A DNA stretch of 64,000 nucleotides, from contig NZ_PYAS01000005.1 of the NCBI RefSeq assembly GCF_003014695.1, forward strand, positions 124,001 through 188,000, written 5' to 3'. How positions within the stretch are numbered: position 1 is the stretch's first letter; every line of letters begins with the position of its first letter. This DNA comes from Dyadobacter jiangsuensis (GTDB lineage Bacteria; Bacteroidota; Bacteroidia; Cytophagales; Spirosomataceae). Shown piece after piece: positions 48,786 through 58,623 of this stretch. Position numbers and translations under genes: made by a program. Under the pieces are notes generated by a model, which saw nothing but the letters and a program-made list of their open reading frames with translations, did not search any database and was not told where the DNA came from.

Positions 48786-49895
48786 TTATCGTAGACTAGA
48801 ACTTGCTCCGGCACCGCCAGCTGATGTTGCTGAGCTGTCGGCGGCAGGCGTTGCTGCTTCGGCAGGCACATATTTCATCGCCTTTGCTTTCAGATTCTCA
48901 GGAACTTTCGCAAGATATTCTGGGTAAGTCGACAGGAAAGTAGCCTGCTCTGAAACCCATTTTTTGTATGTAGCCTCGTCGTCTACGATCAATCTCATTT
49001 TCATTGAAAAGTGACCTTGTCCACATACCTCTGTACAAGCAATCTCGTAGTCAAATTTCGGGTTACCGGTTTCGGCACGCATATCAGCGGTTGTCTTGTC
49101 CGGTACGAACCAGAATTTGGTAGGCATACCAGGAACTGCGTCCATCTTCACACGCATGTGCGGAATAAATACGCTGTGCAACACGTCGCGCGCACGGATT
49201 TTCAATAGTACCGGACGTCCTACCGGGATGTGCATTTCAGAAGGGTTGGTGAAATCGTCGAAAGAATTTTCGTCCGACAAATCGATACCTACCTCGTTTT
49301 GTGCATCAATCAGTTTATAGTTGTAATCACCCAGCTTGTTATTATCCACACCACCGTAACGGGCGATCCAGTTGAACTGCTTACCGGTGATCTCGATTAC
49401 TTCCGCATCGCGCGGTGCTTCTGCAGTGATATCCGACCATGCTTTCCAACCTGTGAATACCAGCAACGCCATTACGATAGCAGGGATAATCGTCCAGATC
49501 AATTCCAGTTTGTGGTTTTCAGGATAGAATGTAGCTCTATGTCCCTTCTTGAACTGGTACTTCCAGGAGAAAAAGAACACCAGGAAGTTTACGATAATGA
49601 AAGGAATCGTAAGGATACCCATCGAGAACCAGAAAAGGTCGTCGGTTCTTCTACCGTGTACAGAAGATGCCTCCGGCAGGAAGAATTCGCGTGAATGCAG
49701 GTAAGACCAGGTAATTGCCACAGCACCAATCAACAACACCACGATGAACATGGCACCATTGAATTTATTACCAGAAGTTTCAACCTCCTCTGAATCGGTT
49801 TTGTTGATACTCTTCAAAACACCCTGCAACCTGGATATCACAACCCCGGTGAGGACAATAAATACAAGAGCAACTAATGCGATAATAATATACAT
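48786..49895 (-). CDS. ctaC: Cytochrome c oxidase subunit II (CuA)
   Basis: The 369-residue protein has the CuA site: H in LHSVFIPHMRVKMDAVPG and CTEVCGQGHFSMKM (C-x3-C-x3-H-x2-M). It has more membrane segments than normal: one or two extra at the N-terminus (about 1-70) before the standard hairpin (about 85-160). The C-terminal tail is rich in Ala and Ser. It accepts electrons from cytochrome c or ActE. Confidence 0.96.
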   Translation of the reverse strand: MYIIIALVALVFIVLTGVVISRLQGVLKSINKTDSEEVETSGNKFNGAMFIVVLLIGAVAITWSYLHSREFFLPEASSVHGRRTDDLFWFSMGILTIPFIIVNFLVFFFSWKYQFKKGHRATFYPENHKLELIWTIIPAIVMALLVFTGWKAWSDITAEAPRDAEVIEITGKQFNWIARYGGVDNNKLGDYNYKLIDAQNEVGIDLSDENSFDDFTNPSEMHIPVGRPVLLKIRARDVLHSVFIPHMRVKMDAVPGMPTKFWFVPDKTTADMRAETGNPKFDYEIACTEVCGQGHFSMKMRLIVDDEATYKKWVSEQATFLSTYPEYLAKVPENLKAKAMKYVPAEAATPAADSSATSAGGAGASSSLR

Positions 49896-49916
49896 GATGA
49901 TTTACTGGTTTTGCAA

Positions 49917-51293
49917 TTAGGCGATATCGTGATGCAGTGATTCCTCCAACATCGGGTGATTTCTCGGGATCAGATTTGCCTTGGTCAACTGGTTTGCGAT
50001 TGAATATGCAAAGGCACAAAGGAAGATCAGGAAAAAGCCCCACTCCAAAGGTCCAAGCGAAGCGCTAGCACCTACCGTTCCCGGCATAATGTTCGTGTAG
50101 AAATCGAACCAGTGTCCGACGATCACACTCCAGCAAGCCACTTTCAAAATCGAATGCGTACCCTTCGCGTCGCGGGTCATCAACACCAGGAACGGGAAGA
50201 AGAAGTTCATGAACAACGTGATAAAGAAAGGCGCCTTGAAGAAACCTCCGTGTCCGCGGAAACGCTCGATGAAATAGATCGTTTCTTCCGGAAGGTTAGC
50301 ATAGTAGATCAAAAGGAATTGTGCGAACCACACATATGTCCAGAAAATACTGAACGCAAATACAAACTTACCAAGATCGCGCAGGTGACTGGTGTTAACG
50401 GCTCTCAGATAACCTCTCTCACGAAGCATTACGATCGTCAGGGTGATTACCGCCAGACCAGCTACGTGCCAGCTAGCCAAAGTATACCAACCGAACATGG
50501 TACTGAACCAGTGTGTGTCGATTGACATCACGAAGTCCCAGGCAGATGTAGACGACGTCACACCGAATACCACCAGAAACGCCGTTCCGATACGGATTGA
50601 CTTTTCGTAGAACTCAGTTCCGCCGATCTCGTCTTCCTGCAATGAAAGGTTACGGATCACTCTCCACAGATAATACCAGATTGCGAAATAAGCAACGAGG
50701 CGGATCAGGAAGAAAGGTGTATTCAAATAGCCACGCTTACCAGCGATGATTTTGTCATATTCAGGACCGCCTATTTCGTAAAGTCCCTCGTGCGTCCAGT
50801 GGAAAAGGTCGTGTCCGCCAAGGAGGAAAGTAGCGATCAGTACTACGCCTGTTACAGGAAGAAATGCAGGTAACGCCTCAGGTACTCTCTTGAATACTGC
50901 CGACCAACCAGCTTGTGCCAGGTAGTTGTAAGAAAGGAAGAACATCCCGATAACGGACATTCCGGTAAAATATACACCATTTACCCAAAGGTTAGCCCAA
51001 ATGCGCGCCACCCAGCTCTTCGCGTGGTGACCGCCTTCCGCCGCAGCGCCGTGTGCGTCCGCGCCATGTGCCGCAGCCGCCGCTCCGTGCTCAGCCGCCG
51101 CATGACCTGCCGCCGCAGCATGTTCTGCTCCGTGCGCAGCCACTTCATGACCACCACCGCCATTGGCTGCGAGGTATGCTCCTAATAGTACAAGAGCCAG
51201 TCCTACACCGCCACCAATGAGCAAACTTCTCTTAGCTCCCGATGTAAATTCAAACCGTTCTTCAATAGAAGGAATCGAATGTCCTGATGCCAT
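49917..51293 (-). CDS. actF: Alternative complex III membrane subunit ActF
   Basis: The 458-residue protein belongs to the ActF group: about ten membrane segments with HDLFHWTHEGLYEIGGPEY and SAWDFVMSIDTHWFSTMFGWY. It forms part of the menaquinol-binding membrane core of alternative complex III with ActC. A low-complexity segment (about 45-92) holds nine histidines among Ala and Gly, just after the first membrane segment. It follows actE with a 34-base gap. Confidence 0.94.
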   Translation of the reverse strand: MASGHSIPSIEERFEFTSGAKRSLLIGGGVGLALVLLGAYLAANGGGGHEVAAHGAEHAAAAGHAAAEHGAAAAAHGADAHGAAAEGGHHAKSWVARIWANLWVNGVYFTGMSVIGMFFLSYNYLAQAGWSAVFKRVPEALPAFLPVTGVVLIATFLLGGHDLFHWTHEGLYEIGGPEYDKIIAGKRGYLNTPFFLIRLVAYFAIWYYLWRVIRNLSLQEDEIGGTEFYEKSIRIGTAFLVVFGVTSSTSAWDFVMSIDTHWFSTMFGWYTLASWHVAGLAVITLTIVMLRERGYLRAVNTSHLRDLGKFVFAFSIFWTYVWFAQFLLIYYANLPEETIYFIERFRGHGGFFKAPFFITLFMNFFFPFLVLMTRDAKGTHSILKVACWSVIVGHWFDFYTNIMPGTVGASASLGPLEWGFFLIFLCAFAYSIANQLTKANLIPRNHPMLEESLHHDIA

Positions 51294-51327
51294 TATTTAA
51301 AATATTTCTCTGTTTTCAAAATTGTAC

Positions 51328-51951
51328 TTAAGCCCCTTTCTGCAATTTCTGTACGTAGTGTACGATCTTCCAGCGTTCCTCAGGGTTGATCTGGGATCCG
51401 TGAGGCCACATGCGCGCTTTCCCGTGTGTGATCACGTGGAAAATATGTCCTTCATTCAGGTTCTTGTAAGCATCGCTCGCGTAGTTGGGAACACCTTTGT
51501 ACATCGCGCCCACTTTTCCGTCACCGGCACCGGAAGCACCGTGGCAATGCTGGCAATATCTGTCGTAAAGTACTTTTCCTTCTGCCAGCGTTTTCTCGTT
51601 CAGAGGAACTGGATTTTTTAGTACTCTTTCTGAAATCTCGATACTATCGGCCGGGATGTTGTAAACCATCAGGTCAACAACTGCCGAGTCTGAAGAACCG
51701 AAGCTTGTGTGGTAGTTACGACGGGCAACAGTACCAGCTACCGGCAAACGCATGGTCAGCCCCTGCGGGTTGATCGGGTTCGCCTTCTCCTGCTTGTATG
51801 GTTCATAACCTACCGGCAGGTACATATTCGGTGCATATTCCTTTCCAGGATTGTTAGGATCCTTTTTACAACCAGCGGCAGCAGTAAGCAATACGGCAGC
51901 AACCAATAGAGATCTATATAAACTTTTCAATTTCATTGCTTTAAACGCCAT
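51328..51951 (-). CDS. actE: Monoheme cytochrome c lipoprotein ActE
   Basis: The 207-residue protein has a lipobox (LLTAAAGC, Cys28) and one heme-binding site C133-Q-H-C136-H137, with M181 in RMWPHG as probable sixth ligand. It is the electron exit of alternative complex III towards the oxidase. Its ATG overlaps the stop of actD (TAATG arrangement). An alternative start is 15 bases downstream (MKLKSLYR). Confidence 0.93.
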   Translation of the reverse strand: MAFKAMKLKSLYRSLLVAAVLLTAAAGCKKDPNNPGKEYAPNMYLPVGYEPYKQEKANPINPQGLTMRLPVAGTVARRNYHTSFGSSDSAVVDLMVYNIPADSIEISERVLKNPVPLNEKTLAEGKVLYDRYCQHCHGASGAGDGKVGAMYKGVPNYASDAYKNLNEGHIFHVITHGKARMWPHGSQINPEERWKIVHYVQKLQKGA

Positions 51952-52481
51952 TAGAATTGCTTAATGTTGACTTCTTCTGCTCCGCTGTCTTTCAACGCTC
52001 TTGCTATTTCTTCTTCGCTCATTGAGTTTCTGCTCATCTCGATCGCCATTACAAACTTGTTGTCTGTGGCACGTACGTCGAAACGCGGATGGAAATGAGT
52101 ACCAGGTCCGAGTCCATTCGAAATGAAGAAGGTAATCACCATACCGAATGCAGTGAAAAGCACTGTTCCTTCGAAAGTAATGGGGATATAGTTAGGAATC
52201 GAGATCGGATCTTTACCACCGATGATCATCGGCCAGTCAAATCCCATTGTCCAGATCATCAGCGTCAGCACGCAGCAGCATCCTGTCACTCCGAACATAA
52301 AGGCAGCGATACCGATACGCGTTCTTGGGTGCCCCAGTGCTTCGTCCAATCCGTGGATAGGGAATGGAGAGTATACTTCTTTGATTTTCACACCGGCTTT
52401 TCTCAGCTTAGGTACCGCGTGAAGAACAGTATCGTCATCGTCGTAAACTCCGACCAAATATTTACCAGATAATTCTGCCAT
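51951..52481 (-). CDS. actD: Alternative complex III subunit ActD (DUF3341)
   Basis: The 176-residue protein is of the DUF3341 family: an N-terminal domain (GKYLVGVYDDDDTVLHAVPKL, YSPFPIHGLDEALG) and two membrane segments (AAFMFGVTGCCCVLTLMIW, EGTVLFTAFGMVITFFI). It links the periplasmic and membrane parts of the complex. Function beyond structure is not known. Confidence 0.95.
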   Translation of the reverse strand: MAELSGKYLVGVYDDDDTVLHAVPKLRKAGVKIKEVYSPFPIHGLDEALGHPRTRIGIAAFMFGVTGCCCVLTLMIWTMGFDWPMIIGGKDPISIPNYIPITFEGTVLFTAFGMVITFFISNGLGPGTHFHPRFDVRATDNKFVMAIEMSRNSMSEEEIARALKDSGAEEVNIKQF

Positions 52482-52528
52482 ACTATTACTTAATTATAAT
52501 CTCTATAATTCGCTTTTTCGCAATGCTT

Positions 52529-53962
52529 TTATTCCTGATCCTTGTTATAAACCGGCTCAGCAGTTCCGCGCTGTCTCACTTTCGCAACTCCGGCGATCTT
52601 AGCTGGAAGCTGTGCAGAAGTCGAGCGCAATACCGCTTTCACTTCCGCCATGTTTACTACCGGCAGATATTTCGAGAACAGGAGGAACAATGTGAAGAAC
52701 AAACCGAAGGAGAAAATGTAATCCCCGATATCGTATCTCGTTGGAGAGAACATCGACCAGCTTGAAGGAACGTAGTCACGGTGCAGGGAGGTCACGATAA
52801 TTACGAAACGCTCGAACCACATACCGATGTTTACAACCACAGAGATGAAGAATGTAAACGTGATGTTGCGACGCAGTTTTCTTGACCAGAAAAGCTGTGG
52901 AGAGATTACGTTACAGGTCATCATCGCCCAGTATGCCCACCAGTAAGGACCGGTCATACGGTTGAAGAACGCGTAGTATTCGTATTCAACACCACCGTAC
53001 CATGCGATAAAGAACTCGGTGATATAAGCCACACCTACAACAGAACCTGTCAGCGTGATTACCTTGTTCATCGTTTCGATGTGCTCAAGGGTAATGTAGT
53101 CTTCCAATTTGTAAACTACACGTGTGATCAACATCAGGTTTTGTACCATCGCGAATCCGGAGAAGATCGCACCCGCAACGAAGTACGGAGGGAAGATGGT
53201 CGTGTGCCATCCCGGGATTACCGAGGTAGCAAAGTCCATACTTACAATGGTGTGTACCGAAAGTACGAGTGGCGTAGAAAGACCCGCAAGGATCAAAGAG
53301 ATGTATTCGTAACGTGCCCAGGTCTTAGCTGAACCGTCCCAGCCCATTGCAAATGTTCCGTACATGAATTTCGAAACTTTGCTGGTAGCGCGGTCACGGA
53401 TGGTAGCAAGGTCAGGAATCAGACCGATGTACCAGAATACCAACGATACGGAGAAATAAGTACTAATCGCGAATACGTCCCAAACGAGCGGTGAGTTGAA
53501 GTTAACCCAAAGTGAACCGAATGCGTTTGGCAATGGGAGAGCCCAGTAAGCCATCCAGGGACGACCCATGTGCATCAAAATAAAAGAAGCAGCACAAATA
53601 ACGGCGAAGATCGTCATCGCTTCCGCTGCGCGGTTGATGGAAGTTCTCCATTTCTGACGGAAGAGCAAGAGGATCGCGGAGATCAGCGTTCCCGCGTGAC
53701 CGATACCTACCCACCATACGAAGTTGGTGATGTCCCAGGCCCAACCTACTGTTTTATTCAAACCCCAAACTCCGAGGCCTTCCCACCAGGTCCAGGCAAG
53801 ACACACAGATCCATACGCCAGAACGATGAGCGAAAGTCCGAAAGCAATCTTCCATTCTTTCGTTGGAGTTGCCTCCACGTGACGACATATGTCTTCCGTT
53901 ACGTCCGCGTACGTTTTCCCACCTTGGATCAGCGGTTCTCTTACAGGTGAAGTAACATGCAT
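52529..53962 (-). CDS. actC: Alternative complex III subunit ActC (NrfD-like)
   Basis: The 477-residue protein is a polysulfide reductase NrfD-type membrane subunit with about ten helices. Signature parts are FVWWVGIGHAGTLISAILLLF, PLVWDVFAISTYFSVSLVFWY and MWFERFVIIVTSLHRDYVPS. It binds menaquinol and is paired with ActF. It lies 51 bases after actB. Confidence 0.96.
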   Translation of the reverse strand: MHVTSPVREPLIQGGKTYADVTEDICRHVEATPTKEWKIAFGLSLIVLAYGSVCLAWTWWEGLGVWGLNKTVGWAWDITNFVWWVGIGHAGTLISAILLLFRQKWRTSINRAAEAMTIFAVICAASFILMHMGRPWMAYWALPLPNAFGSLWVNFNSPLVWDVFAISTYFSVSLVFWYIGLIPDLATIRDRATSKVSKFMYGTFAMGWDGSAKTWARYEYISLILAGLSTPLVLSVHTIVSMDFATSVIPGWHTTIFPPYFVAGAIFSGFAMVQNLMLITRVVYKLEDYITLEHIETMNKVITLTGSVVGVAYITEFFIAWYGGVEYEYYAFFNRMTGPYWWAYWAMMTCNVISPQLFWSRKLRRNITFTFFISVVVNIGMWFERFVIIVTSLHRDYVPSSWSMFSPTRYDIGDYIFSFGLFFTLFLLFSKYLPVVNMAEVKAVLRSTSAQLPAKIAGVAKVRQRGTAEPVYNKDQE

Positions 53963-54013
53963 ACTACTATTTATTTATAATGATTGGATCGTCAATAATT
54001 CTAAACTCTGATA

Positions 54014-57000
54014 TTAAGCGTGCTCTTTCTCAACCTTTTCAGCTTTTGCAGCTGCTGCATCCTTGTTACGGACTTTGGTGAGGTAAGAGATTTGCGGACG
54101 AACGTTGATTTCTTCCAGCATGTGGAATGCACGTCCTTCTCTCTCGACTTCGAGCAATTTCGAAATGCGGCTTTCCGGATCGTTCATATCTCCAAAAGTA
54201 ATCGCGTCGGTAGGGCATGAAGATGCACAAGCCACGTTTACTTCACCGTCAACAATGCGTCTTCTTTCTTTCTTCGCAGTCAGCTTAGCCTCCTGGATTC
54301 TGTGAACGCACATCGAGCATTTCTCGATTACCCCTCTTGAACGTACTGTTACATCAGGGTTAATGACCATTTTACCGAGGTCATTGTTGAATGCGTAATC
54401 GAAGTTGTCGTTATCAAAATATTTGAACCAGTTGAAGCGACGTACTTTATATGGACAGTTGTTTGCACAATATCTCGTACCTACGCAACGGTTGTAAGCC
54501 ATTTGGTTCAAGCCCTCAGAGCTGTGGGTGGTAGCCAATACCGGACATACCGTCTCGCAAGGAGCATTGTTACAGTGCTGGCAAAGCATTGGCTGGAATG
54601 TAACCTCTGGGTTTTCAGAAGCGATTTCCAATCCTCTCAGATCTTCTACATCCGCATCGCTGCTGTAATAGCGGTCGATACGCAGCCAGTGCATTTCACG
54701 GGCGTTGATGATTTCCTGACGGCCAACCACCGGAATGTTGTTCTCGTTCTGGCAGCTGATCACGCAAGATCCGCAACCAAAGCAGGTGTTCAGGTCGATC
54801 ACCATACCCCACGAGTGGTTTTTGTATTTGTGACCGTTCCAGAGTGAGAGATCAGTTGCATCCACTTCACCTTCCGAAGTCTGGATTTTCGGAACGAAAC
54901 GTCCGGCCATCGGGTCCTTCTGGAAGTGAGCGAGTACAGTCTCTTGCAGAACCGACTTACGGTTCATTACGGTATTGTGCGTCTGAGTCTGAGCGATCTC
55001 GCGGGTATCACCTGTTTTCGAAACAGTTACTTCACCCGGAGTGAAGTTCAGGAAACCGTCGGTGAATGTAGCAAACGGGAATACGTTTTTACCTACACCA
55101 TTAGCTGATTTACCCGCTTTCTCCCGACCGAAACCGATCGCAACCGCTACCGTTCCCTGTGCAAGACCCGGCTGAATAATCACCGGCAATTCAACTGTTT
55201 TGCCTTTCAGATCTACTTTCACCACGTCTCCTTGTGCAAGGCCGAGCTCAGTAGCAGTTTTTTGTGAAAGACCAGCGTGGTTATCCCAGCAAGCCTTTGT
55301 AATCGGATCAGGGTTTTCCTGCAGCCAAGGGTTGTTTGCAGCGAAACCTGTACCCAAACCTACGTTTTCGAAAATCGCAAGTTCAAGGCCTGACGAAGAT
55401 GCTTTGTATCTCTTAGCAACGCCGGCAGCAGCAGCAGCAAGGTTTCCTGAGAACGCAGCACCGGCACCCGTAGCAGCCGAAGCTACATCGAATACGCCGT
55501 CGTGCAGAGATTTAATCCAGAATTTCTCGAAGTCACCACCAGCGCTTTGCGGGTAGATGTTCTTTCTCCAATATGCTTTTACATACTCATGGTAATCAGC
55601 AGATACTCCTGCCAGTTTCAAGAGTGTAGATTGCGCCTGGCGAGTGCTGAAAATAAGGCTGATCGCCGGCTGCATTAAGCTGTATGATCCTGCAACAGGC
55701 TCTGCATCACCCCATGATTCGAGGTAGTGCGGTGCAGGAAGGATGTATTTCAAAAGGGATGATGTTTCATCAGCGCGATCGTTGAATGATACGCTCAATG
55801 AAACCTGCGGCAATGCGCCAGCCAGTTCAGCACCACGTGGGTGATCGTAAACCGGGTTAGCACCCCACAAAATCAGTGCAGAAACTTTACCGCCTTTGAT
55901 CTCATCGATCAGTTGGTTGGTAGCGATATCGTTACCCTGGCGGTAGTTTGCAGGCTTGTCCAAATTGATAGTAGAACCGTAGCTTCCCAGCAGGCTGTTT
56001 AGCGCGTTTACTATCACTTGTACCGAAGGATCGTTTACACCCGAAACAACCAATGCCTGGCCTTTCGCAGCAACGAGTTCAGCAGCAGCTTTGTCCAGGT
56101 TATCTATATTCAATGCAGGGGTAGCAACGGGAGTACCGCCCAGTTTCGCGGCTACTTTGTTATAAAGTGCAGCTGCTACCAGACCAATCTGCGAAGGTTT
56201 TACCGAAGTACGATAATCCGCGTTGGCACCGGTAAGTGAAAGTGTCGATTCGAATTGGTACAAACGGGACATCTGCTTGTTACCTTCCTTATCGCTGCTC
56301 ACGCGACGGGTGTCGGCAAACTGCTTCGAGAATGTATCAGGTGCAAGCCATGTTCCGAGGAAGTCGCCGTCGATACCTACGATCACTTTCGCTTTGCTGA
56401 AATCGTAAGAAGGAATAACGGCTTTGCCGAATGACAACTCATTACCTTTTACAATAGCGTAAGAAGAGTTGGCATCGTAAACCACGTGGGTAGTGGTTGG
56501 ATATTTCGCAGTGAAGTCTGCAATTACCGCCTTAGTCGACGGGCTCAATATTGTTGAAGTAAGGATACGGATTGCTCCGCCTTTGGCAGCGACCTGTGCA
56601 AGTTGATCAGCGATCTCCTTGTCAACAGCTTCCCAGCTCACCTTTGTATCTTCTCCTTTTTTAGGACCTTTCAGTTTCTCATTATCGTACAGGCCGAGCA
56701 ATGAAGCGTGCGCACGTGAGCTCACACCGTAAGAAACTTTTGAAAGGGAATTGCTTTCTATTTTAATAGGTCGGCCCTCGCGGGTTTTGACCAGAATACT
56801 CGCGTAGTCTCCACCTTCTGCGTAAGTGGATGCATACCAGTTAGATATAGTCGGGAATTCACCCTCCGGCTTGTTAACGTAAGGGATCGCTTTTTTAACC
56901 GGAGCTTCGCAGGCAGCCAGAGATACCGCCGCCATTCCAAAACCCAGTACTTTAAGGAAATCACGACGATGGGTTCCTACGCCATCCACCAGGCTTTCAT

Positions 57001-57124
57001 ACTGACTTTCGGTCGGTGCGCTTGGGAACTCAGAACTTGCATCTTTGACAAACTTTTCGTCATTCCTCAGCTCTTCAAGTCCCCGCCAGTATCTTTTATT
57101 AGTATTTTCCATAAAACTATTCAA
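54014..57124 (-). CDS. actB: Alternative complex III iron-sulfur protein ActB
   Basis: The 1036-residue protein has a twin-arginine signal (about 52-72, HRRDFLKVLGFGMAAVSLAAC, ending like a lipobox), a large domain related to molybdopterin oxidoreductases but without a clear molybdenum ligand, and a C-terminal ferredoxin domain with four cysteine groups (CFGCGSCVISC, CQHCNNAPCETVCPV, CVGTRYCANNCPY, CSMCV...CASSCPTDAI). In solved complexes it carries three [4Fe-4S] and one [3Fe-4S] cluster. It passes electrons from quinol to the hemes. Confidence 0.97.
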   Translation of the reverse strand: MNSFMENTNKRYWRGLEELRNDEKFVKDASSEFPSAPTESQYESLVDGVGTHRRDFLKVLGFGMAAVSLAACEAPVKKAIPYVNKPEGEFPTISNWYASTYAEGGDYASILVKTREGRPIKIESNSLSKVSYGVSSRAHASLLGLYDNEKLKGPKKGEDTKVSWEAVDKEIADQLAQVAAKGGAIRILTSTILSPSTKAVIADFTAKYPTTTHVVYDANSSYAIVKGNELSFGKAVIPSYDFSKAKVIVGIDGDFLGTWLAPDTFSKQFADTRRVSSDKEGNKQMSRLYQFESTLSLTGANADYRTSVKPSQIGLVAAALYNKVAAKLGGTPVATPALNIDNLDKAAAELVAAKGQALVVSGVNDPSVQVIVNALNSLLGSYGSTINLDKPANYRQGNDIATNQLIDEIKGGKVSALILWGANPVYDHPRGAELAGALPQVSLSVSFNDRADETSSLLKYILPAPHYLESWGDAEPVAGSYSLMQPAISLIFSTRQAQSTLLKLAGVSADYHEYVKAYWRKNIYPQSAGGDFEKFWIKSLHDGVFDVASAATGAGAAFSGNLAAAAAGVAKRYKASSSGLELAIFENVGLGTGFAANNPWLQENPDPITKACWDNHAGLSQKTATELGLAQGDVVKVDLKGKTVELPVIIQPGLAQGTVAVAIGFGREKAGKSANGVGKNVFPFATFTDGFLNFTPGEVTVSKTGDTREIAQTQTHNTVMNRKSVLQETVLAHFQKDPMAGRFVPKIQTSEGEVDATDLSLWNGHKYKNHSWGMVIDLNTCFGCGSCVISCQNENNIPVVGRQEIINAREMHWLRIDRYYSSDADVEDLRGLEIASENPEVTFQPMLCQHCNNAPCETVCPVLATTHSSEGLNQMAYNRCVGTRYCANNCPYKVRRFNWFKYFDNDNFDYAFNNDLGKMVINPDVTVRSRGVIEKCSMCVHRIQEAKLTAKKERRRIVDGEVNVACASSCPTDAITFGDMNDPESRISKLLEVEREGRAFHMLEEINVRPQISYLTKVRNKDAAAAKAEKVEKEHA

Positions 57125-57157
57125 TACAATGAGTTGTATCCGGTATTAATTTCTTGA

Positions 57158-58456
57158 TTAGTAGTGGCACTTAGAACATTCCAAACCACCAATATCCGCT
57201 ACTTTCAAAGCCTCTTTGCTTTCAGAAGCGTGCAACTGTACCAGCTTATCGTAGTACTGATTGTCTTTGGTATTTACCTCAGTTTTACGGTGACAATCAA
57301 TACACCATCCCATCGTCAGTGACGAACGTTGCTGTATTACTTCCATTTTCTCAACTTCGCCGTGGCAGTTCTGGCACTCAAGACCACCCACGTTTACGTG
57401 CTGCGCGTGGTTGAAGTAAGCCAGGTCAGGCAGGTTGTGAACGCGCACCCATTCGATAGGCTGGTTGTTCTCGATAGAAGTATAAATCTTTTGAATTTCA
57501 GGAGATTCCTTTTTGATAACACCGTGGCAGTTCATACAGATGTTAGCAGAAGGGATGTGAGCCGACTTACCGCGGTTAACGCCGGTGTGGCAGTAGTTAC
57601 AGTCGATTTTGTATTCGCCTGCGTGCAATTTGTGAGAGAATGAAATAGGTTGCTTAGGAGCGTATCCTTGCTGAACCCCTACATTAAACGCACCGTCCAA
57701 AGTAGATTTCAAAACGAGCAAAACGAAAATCCAGAGCGTCGCGGAACGAATCGCCGGATCAACCGTAATTCTTTTCAGCAAACCACCGAAGCCTTCGCCG
57801 GCAGCAGCCTCAGTTTCAGCACCTCCGCCTTTAACAGCTTTAGATAGAAGCGATACGATCACGAGCAGAACGCCGAGCACCAGTACCATTACAACTACCA
57901 ATGCAACCAGTACGATCACAAACAGATCGGAAGGAGCACCGCCCTTGGCATCACCAGCAGCAGCGCCGCCAGCAGGAGCAGCACCGGCCGCCGCAGCAGC
58001 AGGAGCAGCAGACGCCTGGTCTACATAAGCGAAGATCGCTTTGATGTCGTCATCCGAAAGGTTGGGGAAGCTCGTCATCTGAGCTTTCGAATACTCGTTG
58101 TAAATCTTCACAGCGTATTCATCGCCGGAAGCGATCATCGCCGAAGAGTTACGTACCCATTTGGAAAGCCATGCAAAATCGTGGCGGGAGCTTGCCCCTT
58201 TCAAACCTGGACCAACTACACGTTCATCTGTTGGAGCGTGGCATTGGGCGCAGTTGTTTTTGAAGATCGACTCACCTTTCGCAGCGTCGCCACCTCCAGC
58301 AGGTGCCGCAGCGCCTGCAGCAGCAGTGCTATCCTGAGCAGATACTAAAGTGGGTACGCTTAATAAGATAGCTAAGAGGATAGCTATAAAGGTTTTTGAG
58401 TAATTAAAGAAGGAACAAAACTTAGCGTCCATTCGGAATGGTATATTCATAATCAA
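57158..58456 (-). CDS. actA: Multiheme cytochrome c ActA with an extra N-terminal cytochrome c domain
   Basis: The 432-residue protein has six CxxCH sites. One is in an N-terminal monoheme domain (CAQCH, C69-H73); five are in the C-terminal part (CNYCH, CMNCH, CQNCH, CIDCH, CSKCH). Between them are an Ala/Gly/Pro-rich linker and a membrane segment (LFVIVLVALVVVMVLVLGVLLVIV). The classic ActA is pentaheme, so the first domain is a fused addition seen in Bacteroidota. Start is uncertain by some codons (MDAKFC at 58432 is possible). It is the first gene of the 16.7-kb operon. Confidence 0.93.
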   Translation of the reverse strand: MIMNIPFRMDAKFCSFFNYSKTFIAILLAILLSVPTLVSAQDSTAAAGAAAPAGGGDAAKGESIFKNNCAQCHAPTDERVVGPGLKGASSRHDFAWLSKWVRNSSAMIASGDEYAVKIYNEYSKAQMTSFPNLSDDDIKAIFAYVDQASAAPAAAAAGAAPAGGAAAGDAKGGAPSDLFVIVLVALVVVMVLVLGVLLVIVSLLSKAVKGGGAETEAAAGEGFGGLLKRITVDPAIRSATLWIFVLLVLKSTLDGAFNVGVQQGYAPKQPISFSHKLHAGEYKIDCNYCHTGVNRGKSAHIPSANICMNCHGVIKKESPEIQKIYTSIENNQPIEWVRVHNLPDLAYFNHAQHVNVGGLECQNCHGEVEKMEVIQQRSSLTMGWCIDCHRKTEVNTKDNQYYDKLVQLHASESKEALKVADIGGLECSKCHY

Positions 58457-58505
58457 CTATTCATTATTCTTCAACAGACAAAACTAGCTTACGATTTTTT
58501 ATCCA

Positions 58506-58513
58506 CAAAAGTA
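58506..58513 (-). promoter_or_regulatory. Candidate -7 element of the act-cta operon promoter
   Basis: TACTTTTG on the minus strand matches TAnnTTTG and lies about 50 bases before actA. No clear TTTG is found at the expected distance upstream. Confidence 0.4.
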
Positions 58514-58623
58514 TTTCAGGGATATTTTACCCCACCTTCTTATTTATAATTTGTCTAATTTGCCTAACTAAATTAACAGCAGTTACAAAATTTCTAGAAG
58601 CTGATTTTCAATCAACTAGCAAA

